From DASPXY01 sp038227745 (GTDB taxonomy: Bacteria; Planctomycetota; Planctomycetia; Gemmatales; Gemmataceae), in contig JBBRPS010000138.1 in assembly GCA_038227745.1 (NCBI GenBank), positions 1 to 16,061 of the forward strand: a stretch of DNA of 16,061 nt, given 5' to 3'. How positions within the stretch are numbered: position 1 is the first letter of the stretch; every line of letters starts with the position of its first letter. Below are positions 1-6,466 of this stretch, piece after piece. Position numbers and translations under genes: made by a program. The notes under the pieces are model-generated. The model saw only the letters and a list, made by a program, of their open reading frames with translations. It was not told the DNA's origin and did not search any database.

Positions 1-121
1 CGGCGCTGTGGATTTCTTCCAGTTTGGTATCGTGGTAGCCCTTCAGCGCAAACAGCCGAGCCGGCTCAGCGAGGATTCGGTCTCGTGTCACCAGTGCCCG
101 GGGTTGCTTGACGTCTTTCAT
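1..121 (-). CDS. TetR-family transcriptional regulator, N-terminal part (runs off left edge)
   Basis: Only the first 40 codons are in the window. They read MKDVKQPRALVTRDRILAEP and continue through RLFALKGYHDTKLEEI. This is the usual TetR DNA-binding start: a basic lead-in, then helix 1 of the form T-R-x-x-I-L-x-x-A-x-x-L-F-x-x-K-G-Y, then the start of the helix-turn-helix. The ATG at 121-119 is chosen because the homology begins just after it; the next upstream ATG (132-130) is out of frame and stops at once. Family members bind a palindromic operator as dimers and release it when a ligand binds the C-terminal domain, which is not visible here, so the ligand is unknown. A promoter and two inverted repeats lie directly upstream and suggest the protein represses its own gene. 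The divergent neighbour is the PSD1/DUF1501 pair, whose promoter is about 250 bp away. Confidence 0.8.
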   Translation of the reverse strand, partial: MKDVKQPRALVTRDRILAEPARLFALKGYHDTKLEEIHSA

Positions 122-135
122 GGCCCGTCCATAAG

Positions 136-176
136 AAACAGAGTAGTCTGTTTGTTATACTAACCGCAACAAACAG
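136..176. promoter_or_regulatory. Probable TetR operator: two overlapping inverted repeats
   Basis: Two perfect inverted repeats share sequence. The first is AAACAGA (136-142), 4-bp spacer, TCTGTTT (147-153). The second is CTGTTTGTT (148-156), 11-bp spacer, AACAAACAG (168-176). The ACAGA/TCTGT half-site is thus present three times. An 18-bp palindrome with a short centre is typical of TetR-family operators. The site overlaps the -10 box and lies just upstream of the regulator gene. Binding by this protein is inferred. Confidence 0.6.
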
Positions 177-185
177 CCTTGTCAA
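157..185 (-). promoter_or_regulatory. Sigma70-like promoter for the TetR gene
   Basis: On the minus strand there is a perfect -35 box TTGACA (185-180), a 17-bp spacer and a -10 box TAGTAT (162-157, 4 of 6 matches). The gene's ATG is about 35 bp downstream of the -10. The inverted repeats at 136-176 cover the -10 box and part of the spacer, so a bound repressor would block this promoter. Confidence 0.6.
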
Positions 186-195
186 GAGAAGTTTT

Positions 196-339
196 GGTGG
201 TGTCCTGCCAGCGCTGCCAACCGGCGGAATCCCAGGTTTTTCTGCGGATTCGGCGAGCGCCGACTTTTCGGCGCTGAACGGGCAACCCTTTACCCATTTT
301 CGGCTTGCGTCAATTCGGCAACATTCGGCGGACACCACC
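196..339. repeat. Gene-free stretch flanked by a 10-bp inverted repeat
   Basis: The 316 bp between the TetR promoter and the PSD1 start hold no convincing gene. A perfect 10-bp inverted repeat, GGTGGTGTCC at 196-205 and GGACACCACC at 330-339, brackets 124 bp. Inside is a hairpin with 8-bp arms, AGCGCCGA (256-263) and TCGGCGCT (268-275), and a 4-nt loop. No transposase or target duplication is visible, so a MITE-like origin is only a possibility; the pairing may be chance. Confidence 0.3.
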
Positions 340-410
340 TGAAGGTGGAACTACCAACCCCGCGGCGAAAGAGGAGCGCGTTTCAGGGCGTGAATTCCTC
401 CACATTCTCG

Positions 411-439
411 TTGCTATCCGCGCGCCGAGTTTCAATAAT
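411..439 (+). promoter_or_regulatory. Candidate promoter for the PSD1/DUF1501 unit
   Basis: TTGCTA (411-416, 4 of 6 matches to -35) and AATAAT (434-439, 5 of 6 matches to -10) are separated by exactly 17 bp. The sequence here is locally AT-rich in a GC-rich background, and the PSD1 start codon follows about 60 bp downstream. Confidence 0.45.
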
Positions 440-501
440 AATACCTGGAGGTCCTGCCTCACGATGCCCGCCTGCCCGCCCGCCTACCGGGGATTTCTGC
501 C

Positions 502-2691
502 ATGGCCCGCCGTTGGTACCCCGCCCTGTGTCTGTGTGCCGGTTGGTTGCTTTCCCTGACGTCCCGCGCCGCGGCCGACCCGCCCCGCGCCGGCGCTGAC
601 TTCTTCGAGAAGTCGGTCCGGCCCGTCCTCGCGGCGCACTGCTTCGAGTGTCACGGCGCCCGCAAGCAGCGCGGCGGCCTGCGCCTCGACTCGCGCGCGG
701 CGCTCCTGACCGGCGGCGACAGCGGCCCGGCCGCCGTCCCCGGCAAGCCCGAGCAGAGCCTGCTCATCAAGGCCGTCCACTACAAGGCCGAGCCGAAGAT
801 GCCCCCCGACGCCCCGCTTCGCCCCGAGCAGGTCGCCGCCCTCGCCGCCTGGGTCAAGCAGGGCGCCCTCTGGCCGGCGACCACCGCCGAGGTCCGCCCG
901 GCACCGAAGGGCCCCGGCTTCCGCATCACGCCCAAGGACCGCGCCTTCTGGTCCTTCCAGCCCGTCGCCGACCCGCCCGTCCCCGCCGTTCAGGACTGGG
1001 CCTGGCCGCGGACGTCCGTCGATCACTTCATCCTGGCGCGCCTGGAGGCCGCGAAACTCCGCCCCGTCGAGGCCGCGGACCGGCGCACCCTGATCCGCCG
1101 TGCCGCCTTCGACCTGACCGGCCTGCCGCCCACCCCCGAGGACGTCGAGGCATTCGTCGGGGACGAGTCGCCCGACGCCTTCGCAAAGGTGGTAGATCGG
1201 CTGCTGGCGTCGCCGCACTACGGCGAGCGCTGGGCGCGGCACTGGCTCGACGTCGCCCGCTACGGCGAGGACCAGGCCCACACCTTCCAGGCCCGCAAGT
1301 ACCCGCAGGGCTTCCGCTACCGCGACTGGCTGGTCCGTGCCTTCAACGAGGACATGCCTTACGACCGCTTCGTCACCGAGCAGCTGGCCGCCGACCTCCT
1401 CGACGGGCCGGGCCGCGTCGAGCGCTTGCCGGCGCTCGGCTTCTTCGCCCTCGGCCCGGTCTACTACGGCGATCCGAAAAAGCTCGATCAGATCGACGAC
1501 CGCATCGACACGCTGACGCGCGGCTTCCTCGGCCTGACGGTGGCGTGCGCCCGCTGCCACGACCACAAGTTCGACCCCATCTCCACGAAGGACTACTACG
1601 CCCTCGCCGGCGTCTTCGCCAGCACCGACTACCACGAGGTGTCGTTGGAGCCGGGCAAGGAGGGCCAGCCGCTGACCCCCGCCCCCAAGGGCAAGGCCCC
1701 CAAGGGCAAGAAGGCCGCGCCGACCGGGCCGTTCATCCACGCCCTCAAGGAGATGGCCCGCCCCGCTAACATGCGCGTCCACGTCCGCGGCAGCGCGAGC
1801 ACACTCGGCGAAGAGGCCCCGCGCCGCTTCATGCCCATCCTTGCCGGCGACGACCCGCCGCCCTTCACGCACGGCAGCGGCCGGCTCGAAATGGCCCGCG
1901 CCATCGTCACGAAGGACAACCCGCTCACCGCCCGCGTCATGGTCAACCGCGCCTGGCAGCACCTGTTCGGCAAGGGCCTCGTTCGCACGCCGAGCAACTT
2001 TGGCGCCCTCGGCGAACGCCCCACCCACCCCGAGCTGCTCGACCACCTCGCGACGCGCTTCGTCGCGTCGGGCTGGTCGCTCAAGCGGCTGCTCCGCGAC
2101 ATCGTGCTGTCGGCGACCTATCAGCTGAGCAGCCGCGCCGAGCCGGGCAGCCAGGCGGCCGACCCGGAGAACAAACTGCTGTGGCGCGCCAACCGGCGGC
2201 GCCTGGAGGTCGAGGCGTGGCGCGACGCCCAACTCGCCGTGGCCGGTAACCTGGACCGGACGCTCGGCGGTCCGTCGGCCGACCTGGCTGCGCCGGACTA
2301 CCGCCGCCGTACCCTGTACGGGACCGTCAGCCGGCACGAGCTGAACCCGTTGCTCCGCCTCTTCGACTTCCCCGACCCGAACATCACCAGCGGCGAGCGG
2401 ACCGTGACCACCGTGCCGCTGCAGCAGCTCTTCGTGCTCAACAGCGAGTTCATGGTGCGCAACGCGAAGGCGCTGGCCGCCCGCCTCAATGCGGCGGCCG
2501 GCGACGACGCCGGCCGCATCCGCCACGCCTTCCTGCTGCTGTACGGCCGACCCGGGACGGAGCGCGAGTTGCAACTCGGTCTGGCGTTCCTGGCAAGCGG
2601 GGAAACGCCGGCGAACCGGGGGGCCTTGACCCGCTGGGAGCAGTACGCCCAGGTGCTGCTGAGCACCAACGAATTCCTTTACGTGGATTGA
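502..2691 (+). CDS. Planctomycete cytochrome PSD1 protein (PSCyt1, DUF1549, DUF1553), short form
   Basis: 729 residues. A hydrophobic export signal (about 1-25, ending SRAAA) is followed by a cytochrome-c-like PSCyt1 domain with a CFECH heme-binding motif (C47, C50, H51) and a downstream MPPDAPL segment of the kind that precedes a heme-ligand Met. Residues about 165-385 are PSCyt2/DUF1549 (RRAAFDLTGLPPTPEDVEAF, WARHWLDVARYGED) and contain a second CxxCH, CARCH (C349-H353). Residues about 440-700 are PSD1/DUF1553 (NPLTARVMVNRAWQHLFGKG, LSATYQLSS). A Lys/Pro/Gly-rich linker lies near 390-405. Many relatives exceed 900 residues because of an inserted carbohydrate-binding-like domain; this one lacks it. 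The protein should sit outside the cytoplasmic membrane. The biochemical role of the family is not settled; electron transfer linked to polymer breakdown has been suggested. ATG 502 is chosen because it gives a complete signal peptide. The DUF1501 gene follows after 52 bp. Confidence 0.93.
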   Translation: MARRWYPALCLCAGWLLSLTSRAAADPPRAGADFFEKSVRPVLAAHCFECHGARKQRGGLRLDSRAALLTGGDSGPAAVPGKPEQSLLIKAVHYKAEPKMPPDAPLRPEQVAALAAWVKQGALWPATTAEVRPAPKGPGFRITPKDRAFWSFQPVADPPVPAVQDWAWPRTSVDHFILARLEAAKLRPVEAADRRTLIRRAAFDLTGLPPTPEDVEAFVGDESPDAFAKVVDRLLASPHYGERWARHWLDVARYGEDQAHTFQARKYPQGFRYRDWLVRAFNEDMPYDRFVTEQLAADLLDGPGRVERLPALGFFALGPVYYGDPKKLDQIDDRIDTLTRGFLGLTVACARCHDHKFDPISTKDYYALAGVFASTDYHEVSLEPGKEGQPLTPAPKGKAPKGKKAAPTGPFIHALKEMARPANMRVHVRGSASTLGEEAPRRFMPILAGDDPPPFTHGSGRLEMARAIVTKDNPLTARVMVNRAWQHLFGKGLVRTPSNFGALGERPTHPELLDHLATRFVASGWSLKRLLRDIVLSATYQLSSRAEPGSQAADPENKLLWRANRRRLEVEAWRDAQLAVAGNLDRTLGGPSADLAAPDYRRRTLYGTVSRHELNPLLRLFDFPDPNITSGERTVTTVPLQQLFVLNSEFMVRNAKALAARLNAAAGDDAGRIRHAFLLLYGRPGTERELQLGLAFLASGETPANRGALTRWEQYAQVLLSTNEFLYVD

Positions 2692-2743
2692 TCGTCCCGA
2701 GCTGGGCTCTTCCGCGGAGCCTGCGAACGAGGGGGCCCTGAGC

Positions 2744-4153
2744 ATGAACAATCACCCTGGAACGCTGTCGCGCCGCGAGGTCCTGTGCCGGATCGGCGGC
2801 GGCTTCGGCGCCCTGGCCCTGACGAGCGTCTTCGCCGACGCCGGCTTCCTCAGCGCCGCCCCGTCCGCCGCGGCCGCCAACCCGCTGGCGCCGAAGCCGC
2901 CGCACTTCACCCCGCGCGCCCGCCGACTCATTTTCCTCTTCATGAACGGCGGGCCGTCCCACGTGGACACCTTCGACCCCAAACCGGCACTCGCCCGCCA
3001 CGCCGGCCAGCCCCTCCCCGAGCGCGTCCGCGCCGCGTCCGGCCGACCGAACAATGGCCGCCTCATGCCTTCGCCCTTCCGCGCCCGCCGCTTCGGCCAG
3101 AGCGGTATCGAACTGACCGAGATCTACCCCGAGGTCGGCCGCTGCATCGACGACATCTGCGTCCTGCGCTCGATGTACACCGACAACCCCAACCACGAGC
3201 CGGGCCTGCTGCTCATGAACACGGGCAACATGCAGCCCATCCGGCCCAGCATGGGCTCGTGGCTGACCTACGCCCTCGGCTCGGACAACCAGAACCTGCC
3301 CGGCTACGTCGTCCTGTGCCCCGGCCGCCCGGTCGTCGGCCCACAGCTCTGGAGCAACAGCTTCCTGCCCGGCATCTACCAGGGCACGCACATCAACAAC
3401 CGCAGCATCGACCCGCGGACGATCATCCGCGACGTCAACAACCGCTACCTGCCGCCCGCGGCGCAGCGCGGCCAGCTCGACCTGCTGCAGCAGATGAACC
3501 AGCTCCACCTCGAGCGGCGCGGCCGCGACGAGCAGCTCGAGGCGCGCATCGCCTCGCTGGAAATGGCGTTCCGCATGCAGGCCGAGGCGCAGGAGACCTT
3601 CGACATCGGTCGGGAGTCGGCCGCGACACGGCGGCTGTACGGCGACGGCGAGTTCGCCAACGCCTGCCTGCTGGCGCGGCGCCTCGCCGAGCGCGGCGTG
3701 CGCGTGGTACAGATCTACTACGGCAACGGCCAGCCGTGGGACGACCACGGCGACATCAGCAACCACCGCAACCACGCGCAGCGCAGCGACCGCCCCATCG
3801 CGGCGCTGCTGCGCGACCTCAAGGCGCGCGGCCTGCTCGACGACACGCTCGTGGTCTGGGGCGGGGAGTTCGGCCGCACGCCGACGTCGCAGGGAGCGCG
3901 GGGCCGCGACCACCACAGCCTCGGCTTCAGCATGTGGCTGGCGGGCGGCGGCGTCCGCGGCGGCCTGGCGTACGGTGCGACCGACGAGTTTGGCTACAGC
4001 GCCGTGGAGAACCGCATTCACGTCCACGACCTGCACGCGACCCTGCTGCACCTGCTCGGCCTCGACCACGAGCGCCTGACGTACCGCTACAGCGGACGCG
4101 ATTTCCGCCTGACCGACGTGCATGGCCGGGTGGTCCGGGACATCCTGGCGTAA
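2744..4153 (+). CDS. DUF1501 family protein with Tat-type signal
   Basis: 469 residues. The N-terminus has a twin-arginine signal (S9-R10-R11-E-V-L, then a Gly/Ala-rich hydrophobic stretch), so export in folded form by Tat is likely. The mature part has the conserved DUF1501 blocks: MNGGPSHVDTFDPKP (67-81), VWGGEFGRTP (371-380), GRDHHSLGF (388-396, D389-H390-H391) and a C-terminal HVHDLHATLLHLLGLDHERL. These Asp/His/Glu-rich blocks resemble the metal site of sulfatases and phosphatases, and the fold is thought to be related, but no substrate is known. A GAGGGGG ribosome-binding site (2729-2735) precedes the ATG by 8 nt. In planctomycetes DUF1501 genes regularly follow PSD1 genes, as here, so the two products probably work together outside the cytoplasmic membrane. 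Length is normal for the family. Confidence 0.93.
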   Translation: MNNHPGTLSRREVLCRIGGGFGALALTSVFADAGFLSAAPSAAAANPLAPKPPHFTPRARRLIFLFMNGGPSHVDTFDPKPALARHAGQPLPERVRAASGRPNNGRLMPSPFRARRFGQSGIELTEIYPEVGRCIDDICVLRSMYTDNPNHEPGLLLMNTGNMQPIRPSMGSWLTYALGSDNQNLPGYVVLCPGRPVVGPQLWSNSFLPGIYQGTHINNRSIDPRTIIRDVNNRYLPPAAQRGQLDLLQQMNQLHLERRGRDEQLEARIASLEMAFRMQAEAQETFDIGRESAATRRLYGDGEFANACLLARRLAERGVRVVQIYYGNGQPWDDHGDISNHRNHAQRSDRPIAALLRDLKARGLLDDTLVVWGGEFGRTPTSQGARGRDHHSLGFSMWLAGGGVRGGLAYGATDEFGYSAVENRIHVHDLHATLLHLLGLDHERLTYRYSGRDFRLTDVHGRVVRDILA

Positions 4154-4170
4154 GTGCGGCAAGGAGGGCG

Positions 4171-4239
4171 AGGCGAACGGCCGGCGTAAGCCGGCTGGTG
4201 GGAACGTCTGACCAGCCGGCTCACGCCGGCCGTTCGCCT
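4171..4239. repeat. Long GC-rich palindrome (REP-like) after the DUF1501 gene
   Basis: Arms 4171-4199 and 4211-4239 are 29 bp each, match at 28 of 29 positions, and enclose an 11-nt loop. The outer end of the arm is AGGCGAAC and the core is rich in GCCGGC. It starts 18 bp after the DUF1501 stop. No T-run follows, so it is not a classical Rho-independent terminator, although the transcript could still act as a 3' stabiliser or roadblock. The size, symmetry and position between genes suggest a dispersed genomic repeat. Confidence 0.75.
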
Positions 4240-4336
4240 GGTGATTCGCCAGCAGGTCGTTTGACGACGCATTCGGCGGCGCGTTGCTCTTCCCCTCCAA
4301 GCCGCAGTCGCGTACACTTTTTACTACGTTTCGCGC

Positions 4337-4370
4337 GGGCACCGTTGCCCTGAGTGGGACGACGGTGCCC
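4337..4370 (+). promoter_or_regulatory. Hairpin in the leader of the RRM gene
   Basis: GGGCACCGT (4337-4345) and ACGGTGCCC (4362-4370) form a perfect 9-bp stem around a 16-nt loop. CCC (4348-4350) and GGG (4356-4358) can pair inside the loop. It ends 12 nt before the GAGGAGG ribosome-binding site. Structured leaders occur on cold-shock and RNA-binding protein genes, so it may control translation; this is inference. Confidence 0.45.
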
Positions 4371-4395
4371 ACCTTGTTTCTTGAGGAGGCCCGAA

Positions 4396-4767
4396 ATGGG
4401 CAAGAAGTTGTACGTGGGCAATCTGCCCTACAGTGTGGGGGACGGCGACCTGGAGCAGATGTTCTCGGCGCACGGGACCGTCCAGTCGGCGCAGGTGATC
4501 ATGGACCGCGACACGGGCCGCTCGAAAGGGTTCGGCTTCGTGGAGATGGGCTCCGACCAGGAGGCCCAGGCCGCCATCGCCGCGATGAACGGCAAGGACA
4601 TGGACGGCCGCGCCCTGACCGTCAACGAGGCCCGGCCCAAGACCGAGGGCGGGGGCGGCGGCGGCGGCGGCGGCCGCGGCGGCTACGGCGGCGGCGGTGG
4701 CGGTGGTGGCCGCGGCGGTTACGGTGGGGGCGGCGGGGGCGGCGGGGGCGGCGGACGCCGCTACTAA
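4396..4767 (+). CDS. RRM-type RNA-binding protein with glycine-rich C-terminus
   Basis: 123 residues. One RNA recognition motif spans about 4-80. RNP2 is LYVGNL (5-10), and RNP1 is KGFGFVEM (44-51) with the two stacking aromatics F46 and F48. The tail from about 85 is almost only Gly, with RGGYGG units and a final GRRY. This layout matches the small bacterial Rbp proteins known from cyanobacteria and other phyla, which bind single-stranded RNA and are often cold-induced. The ATG at 4396 is fixed by GAGGAGG (4383-4389) six bases upstream and by the motif position. The tail is encoded by nearly pure GGC/GGG/GGT codons, which makes it prone to length change by slippage. It appears to be transcribed alone, between palindromes at 4171-4239 and 4791-4879. 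Confidence 0.92.
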   Translation: MGKKLYVGNLPYSVGDGDLEQMFSAHGTVQSAQVIMDRDTGRSKGFGFVEMGSDQEAQAAIAAMNGKDMDGRALTVNEARPKTEGGGGGGGGGRGGYGGGGGGGGRGGYGGGGGGGGGGGRRY

Positions 4768-4790
4768 TTCAACCAGAACTGTGAACGGGT

Positions 4791-4840
4791 GAGCGGGCCG
4801 GCTTCCTGTCCCCACCGGGGATGCGGAGGCCGGCCCGCTC
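4791..4840. repeat. Palindrome after the RRM gene
   Basis: GAGCGGGCCGGC (4791-4802) and GCCGGCCCGCTC (4829-4840) pair perfectly over 12 bp. A second hairpin is nested in the 26-nt loop: TCCCC (4809-4813) with GGGGA (4817-4821). It begins 23 bp after the RRM stop codon and may act as its transcript end, but no T-run follows. Confidence 0.65.
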
Positions 4841-4844
4841 CTGC

Positions 4845-4879
4845 CTCGTGGGGACAAGCTGGCAGCTTGTCCCCACGAG
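4845..4879. repeat. Near-perfect palindrome, possible terminator of the RRM gene
   Basis: Two 16-bp arms (4845-4860 and 4864-4879) pair perfectly with only 3 nt between them. The arm contains GTGGGGACAAGCT. It lies 4 bp after the previous palindrome and 9 bp before the rpsP -35 box. The following CCTTCCCTCTT is pyrimidine-rich, so termination here is plausible. It is of a different sequence family from the palindrome at 4171-4239. Confidence 0.7.
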
Positions 4880-4888
4880 CCTTCCCTC

Positions 4889-4916
4889 TTGACTTCACGC
4901 GCCGGGCGCATATCCT
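4889..4916 (+). promoter_or_regulatory. rpsP: Candidate promoter of the rpsP operon
   Basis: TTGACT (4889-4894, 5 of 6 matches) and TATCCT (4911-4916, 4 of 6 matches) are separated by 16 bp. The rpsP start codon lies about 47 bp downstream, and two strong palindromes lie directly upstream, so this is the natural start of the operon transcript. Confidence 0.5.
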
Positions 4917-4962
4917 TTGCTATTTCCCGGTTCAAGGAATCCGCTGGTGGAAAGGTGAGACC

Positions 4963-5292
4963 GTGGCTGTTCGTATCCGCATGAAGCTGTTGGGGCGCAA
5001 GCACCGCCCCTATTACCGTATCGTGGCGATCGACGGGCGCCAGCCGCGCGACGGCCGGATCCTGGAGGAGTTGGGGTCCTATGACCCCATGGTCAAGAAC
5101 ACCGACGACCGGGTGCTGCTCCGCCCCGACCGTATCAGGTACTGGATCAGCGTCGGCGCCCAGCCCTCGGAGAAGGTGGGCGTGCTGCTGCGCAAGTACA
5201 TGGCCAAGTTCGAGCAAGGCCAGGCCGCGACCCCGGCGTCCGCGCCGGCATCAGGGACCGGGCCAACGCCGGAGGCCCCGCCCGCCGGTTGA
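4963..5292 (+). CDS. rpsP: 30S ribosomal protein S16
   Basis: 109 residues, starting at GTG with the family N-terminus (M)AVRIRMKLLGRKHRPYYRIV. It continues with the conserved DGRILEELGSYDPM and the DRIRYWISVGAQPSEKV block. S16 binds 16S rRNA in the body of the small subunit and is needed for its assembly. The bacterial protein is often about 80-90 residues; the extra length is an Ala/Pro/Gly-rich tail (from about residue 88). The start is set by homology and by AAAGGTGAG (4951-4959). Longer in-frame reading upstream has no homology. trmD starts 3 bp after the stop, so the two are translationally linked. Confidence 0.97.
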   Translation: MAVRIRMKLLGRKHRPYYRIVAIDGRQPRDGRILEELGSYDPMVKNTDDRVLLRPDRIRYWISVGAQPSEKVGVLLRKYMAKFEQGQAATPASAPASGTGPTPEAPPAG

Positions 5293-5295
5293 GCC

Positions 5296-6045
5296 ATGCG
5301 CTTCGACGTCCTGACCCTGTTTCCGGACCTCTTCCAGGGGTACTTCACCCAGAGCCTGCTCAAGCTGGCCCTGGACAAGAAGCTGGTCGAGATCCACCTC
5401 TGGAACTTCCGCGACTGGGCCAGGGACAAGCACCACAAGGTCGATGACCGGCCGTTCGGCGGCGGCCCCGGCATGGTGATCCTGCCCGAGCCGGTGTTCG
5501 ACGCCGTTGAGGCGGTCCGGGCCATGGCGACCGACCCCGGCCAGCTCGTCATGCTGACGCCCGCGGGCGAACGGCTGACGCAGGCGGTGGTGAAGGAACT
5601 GGCCGGCCACCCGCGGCTGCTCCTGCTGTGCGGGCGCTACGAGGGCTTCGACGAGCGCATCCGTTTGGGCCTGGCGCCGCGCGAAATCTCCGTCGGCGAC
5701 TTCATCTGCAACGGTGGCGAGGTGCCGGCGATGGTGGTCATCGACACGGTGATCCGTTATGTGCCCGGCGTGCTGGGCGACGCGGCAAGCGTGACGGAGG
5801 AGTCGCACAGCACGCCCGGCCTCGTGGAGTACCCGCAGTACACCCGGCCGCGGTCCTTCCGCGGCCTGGAGGTGCCCGAGATTCTGCTGAGCGGCGACCA
5901 CCGGGCGATTGCCCGGTGGCGCGAAGAACAATCGCAGGTCCGCAGCCAGCGCCACCAGGCGGCCTGCCCCCAGGAACCCCCAAAGACAAAGACGGGAGGC
6001 GAAGATGAAGAATCCATTCATGGCGCTGGTCGAGGAGGCCAGTAA
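5296..6045 (+). CDS. trmD: tRNA (guanine-N1-)-methyltransferase
   Basis: 249 residues, close to the usual 240-255. TrmD transfers a methyl group from SAM to G37 next to the anticodon of several tRNAs and prevents +1 frameshifts. Visible blocks are MRFDVLTLFPDLF at the start, DRPFGGGPGMV, CGRYEGFDERI (C112-I122) and EISVGDFICNGGEVPAMVVI with RYVPGVLG, which form the trefoil-knot SAM site. YPQYTRP and the LLSGDH-x-x-I-x-x-W segment follow. Past residue about 214 the tail is unlike TrmD and simply runs into the rplS start region. The last 41 nt (6005-6045) overlap rplS in another frame, longer than the few bases usual in operons. rimM, which normally separates rpsP and trmD, is absent. Confidence 0.97.
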   Translation: MRFDVLTLFPDLFQGYFTQSLLKLALDKKLVEIHLWNFRDWARDKHHKVDDRPFGGGPGMVILPEPVFDAVEAVRAMATDPGQLVMLTPAGERLTQAVVKELAGHPRLLLLCGRYEGFDERIRLGLAPREISVGDFICNGGEVPAMVVIDTVIRYVPGVLGDAASVTEESHSTPGLVEYPQYTRPRSFRGLEVPEILLSGDHRAIARWREEQSQVRSQRHQAACPQEPPKTKTGGEDEESIHGAGRGGQ

Positions 6046-6433
6046 GAAGAAGGACGTGCCGAAGTTCGACATCGGCGACCAGGTCGAGGTTCACCTGCGC
6101 ATCCTCGAAGGAGAGAAGGAGCGCGTGCAGATCTTCACCGGCGTGGTCATCTCGAAGCGCGGCGAGGGCATGCGCGAGATGTTCACCGTGCGCCGCATCG
6201 TGCAGGCCGAGGGCGTCGAGCGCACGTTCCCGATCCACTCACCGCGGATCGCCAAGGTCGAGGTGAAGCGGACCGGCGCCGTGCGCCGGGCGAAGTTGTA
6301 CTATCTGCGCGACCGCGTCGGCAAGGCGACCCGTTTGCGCGAGCGCCGCGTCAAGCCCGGTGCGGAGGGCGCCGCCAAGACCGCCGCCAAGGGCGGCAAA
6401 AAGAAGGCCAAGACCGAAGCCGCCGCGGAATAA
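6005..6433 (+). CDS. rplS: 50S ribosomal protein L19
   Basis: 142 residues; L19 is typically about 115. It lies at the 30S-50S interface. The core reads FDIGDQVEVHLRILEGEKER, then VQIFTGVVISKRGEGMREMFTVRRI, then GVERTFPIHSPRI and the basic RRAKLYYLRDRVGKATRLRER end. A Lys/Ala-rich extension (from about residue 118, ending KTEAAAE) makes up the extra length. The ATG at 6005 is supported by GGGAGG (5993-5998) six bases upstream and by the family N-terminus, even though it lies inside trmD. The next gene starts 33 bp later in the same frame, separated by a single TAA. Confidence 0.97.
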   Translation: MKNPFMALVEEASKKKDVPKFDIGDQVEVHLRILEGEKERVQIFTGVVISKRGEGMREMFTVRRIVQAEGVERTFPIHSPRIAKVEVKRTGAVRRAKLYYLRDRVGKATRLRERRVKPGAEGAAKTAAKGGKKKAKTEAAAE

Positions 6434-6466
6434 CGCCACGAATCCCGTTTAGCCACCGAGGCCGCC

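Noticed and set aside
305..599. Two overlapping small plus-strand frames before the PSD1 gene
   Set aside because: No recognisable motif, no good ribosome-binding site at their starts, and they overlap the promoter and the export signal of the PSD1 gene in other frames.
484..2751. 755-codon open frame on the minus strand opposite the PSD1 gene
   Set aside because: Its sequence is low-complexity Gly/Arg/Ala/Val without any motif; the plus strand carries clear domains. Long antisense frames are expected in GC-rich coding DNA.
4267..4278. ACGCATTCGGCG also occurs in the IS66-like left end at 9899-9910
   Set aside because: A 12-base match of this composition is expected by chance in a 16-kb GC-rich window; flanking bases do not match and there is no transposase sequence nearby.
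2486..4372. 628-codon minus-strand frame opposite DUF1501
   Set aside because: Same reason: it mirrors codon bias of the real gene and crosses the boundary of two genes and a palindrome.
4171..4879. Clustered palindromes as a CRISPR array
   Set aside because: The palindromes differ in sequence, are not evenly spaced and surround a coding gene; there are no repeated units with spacers.
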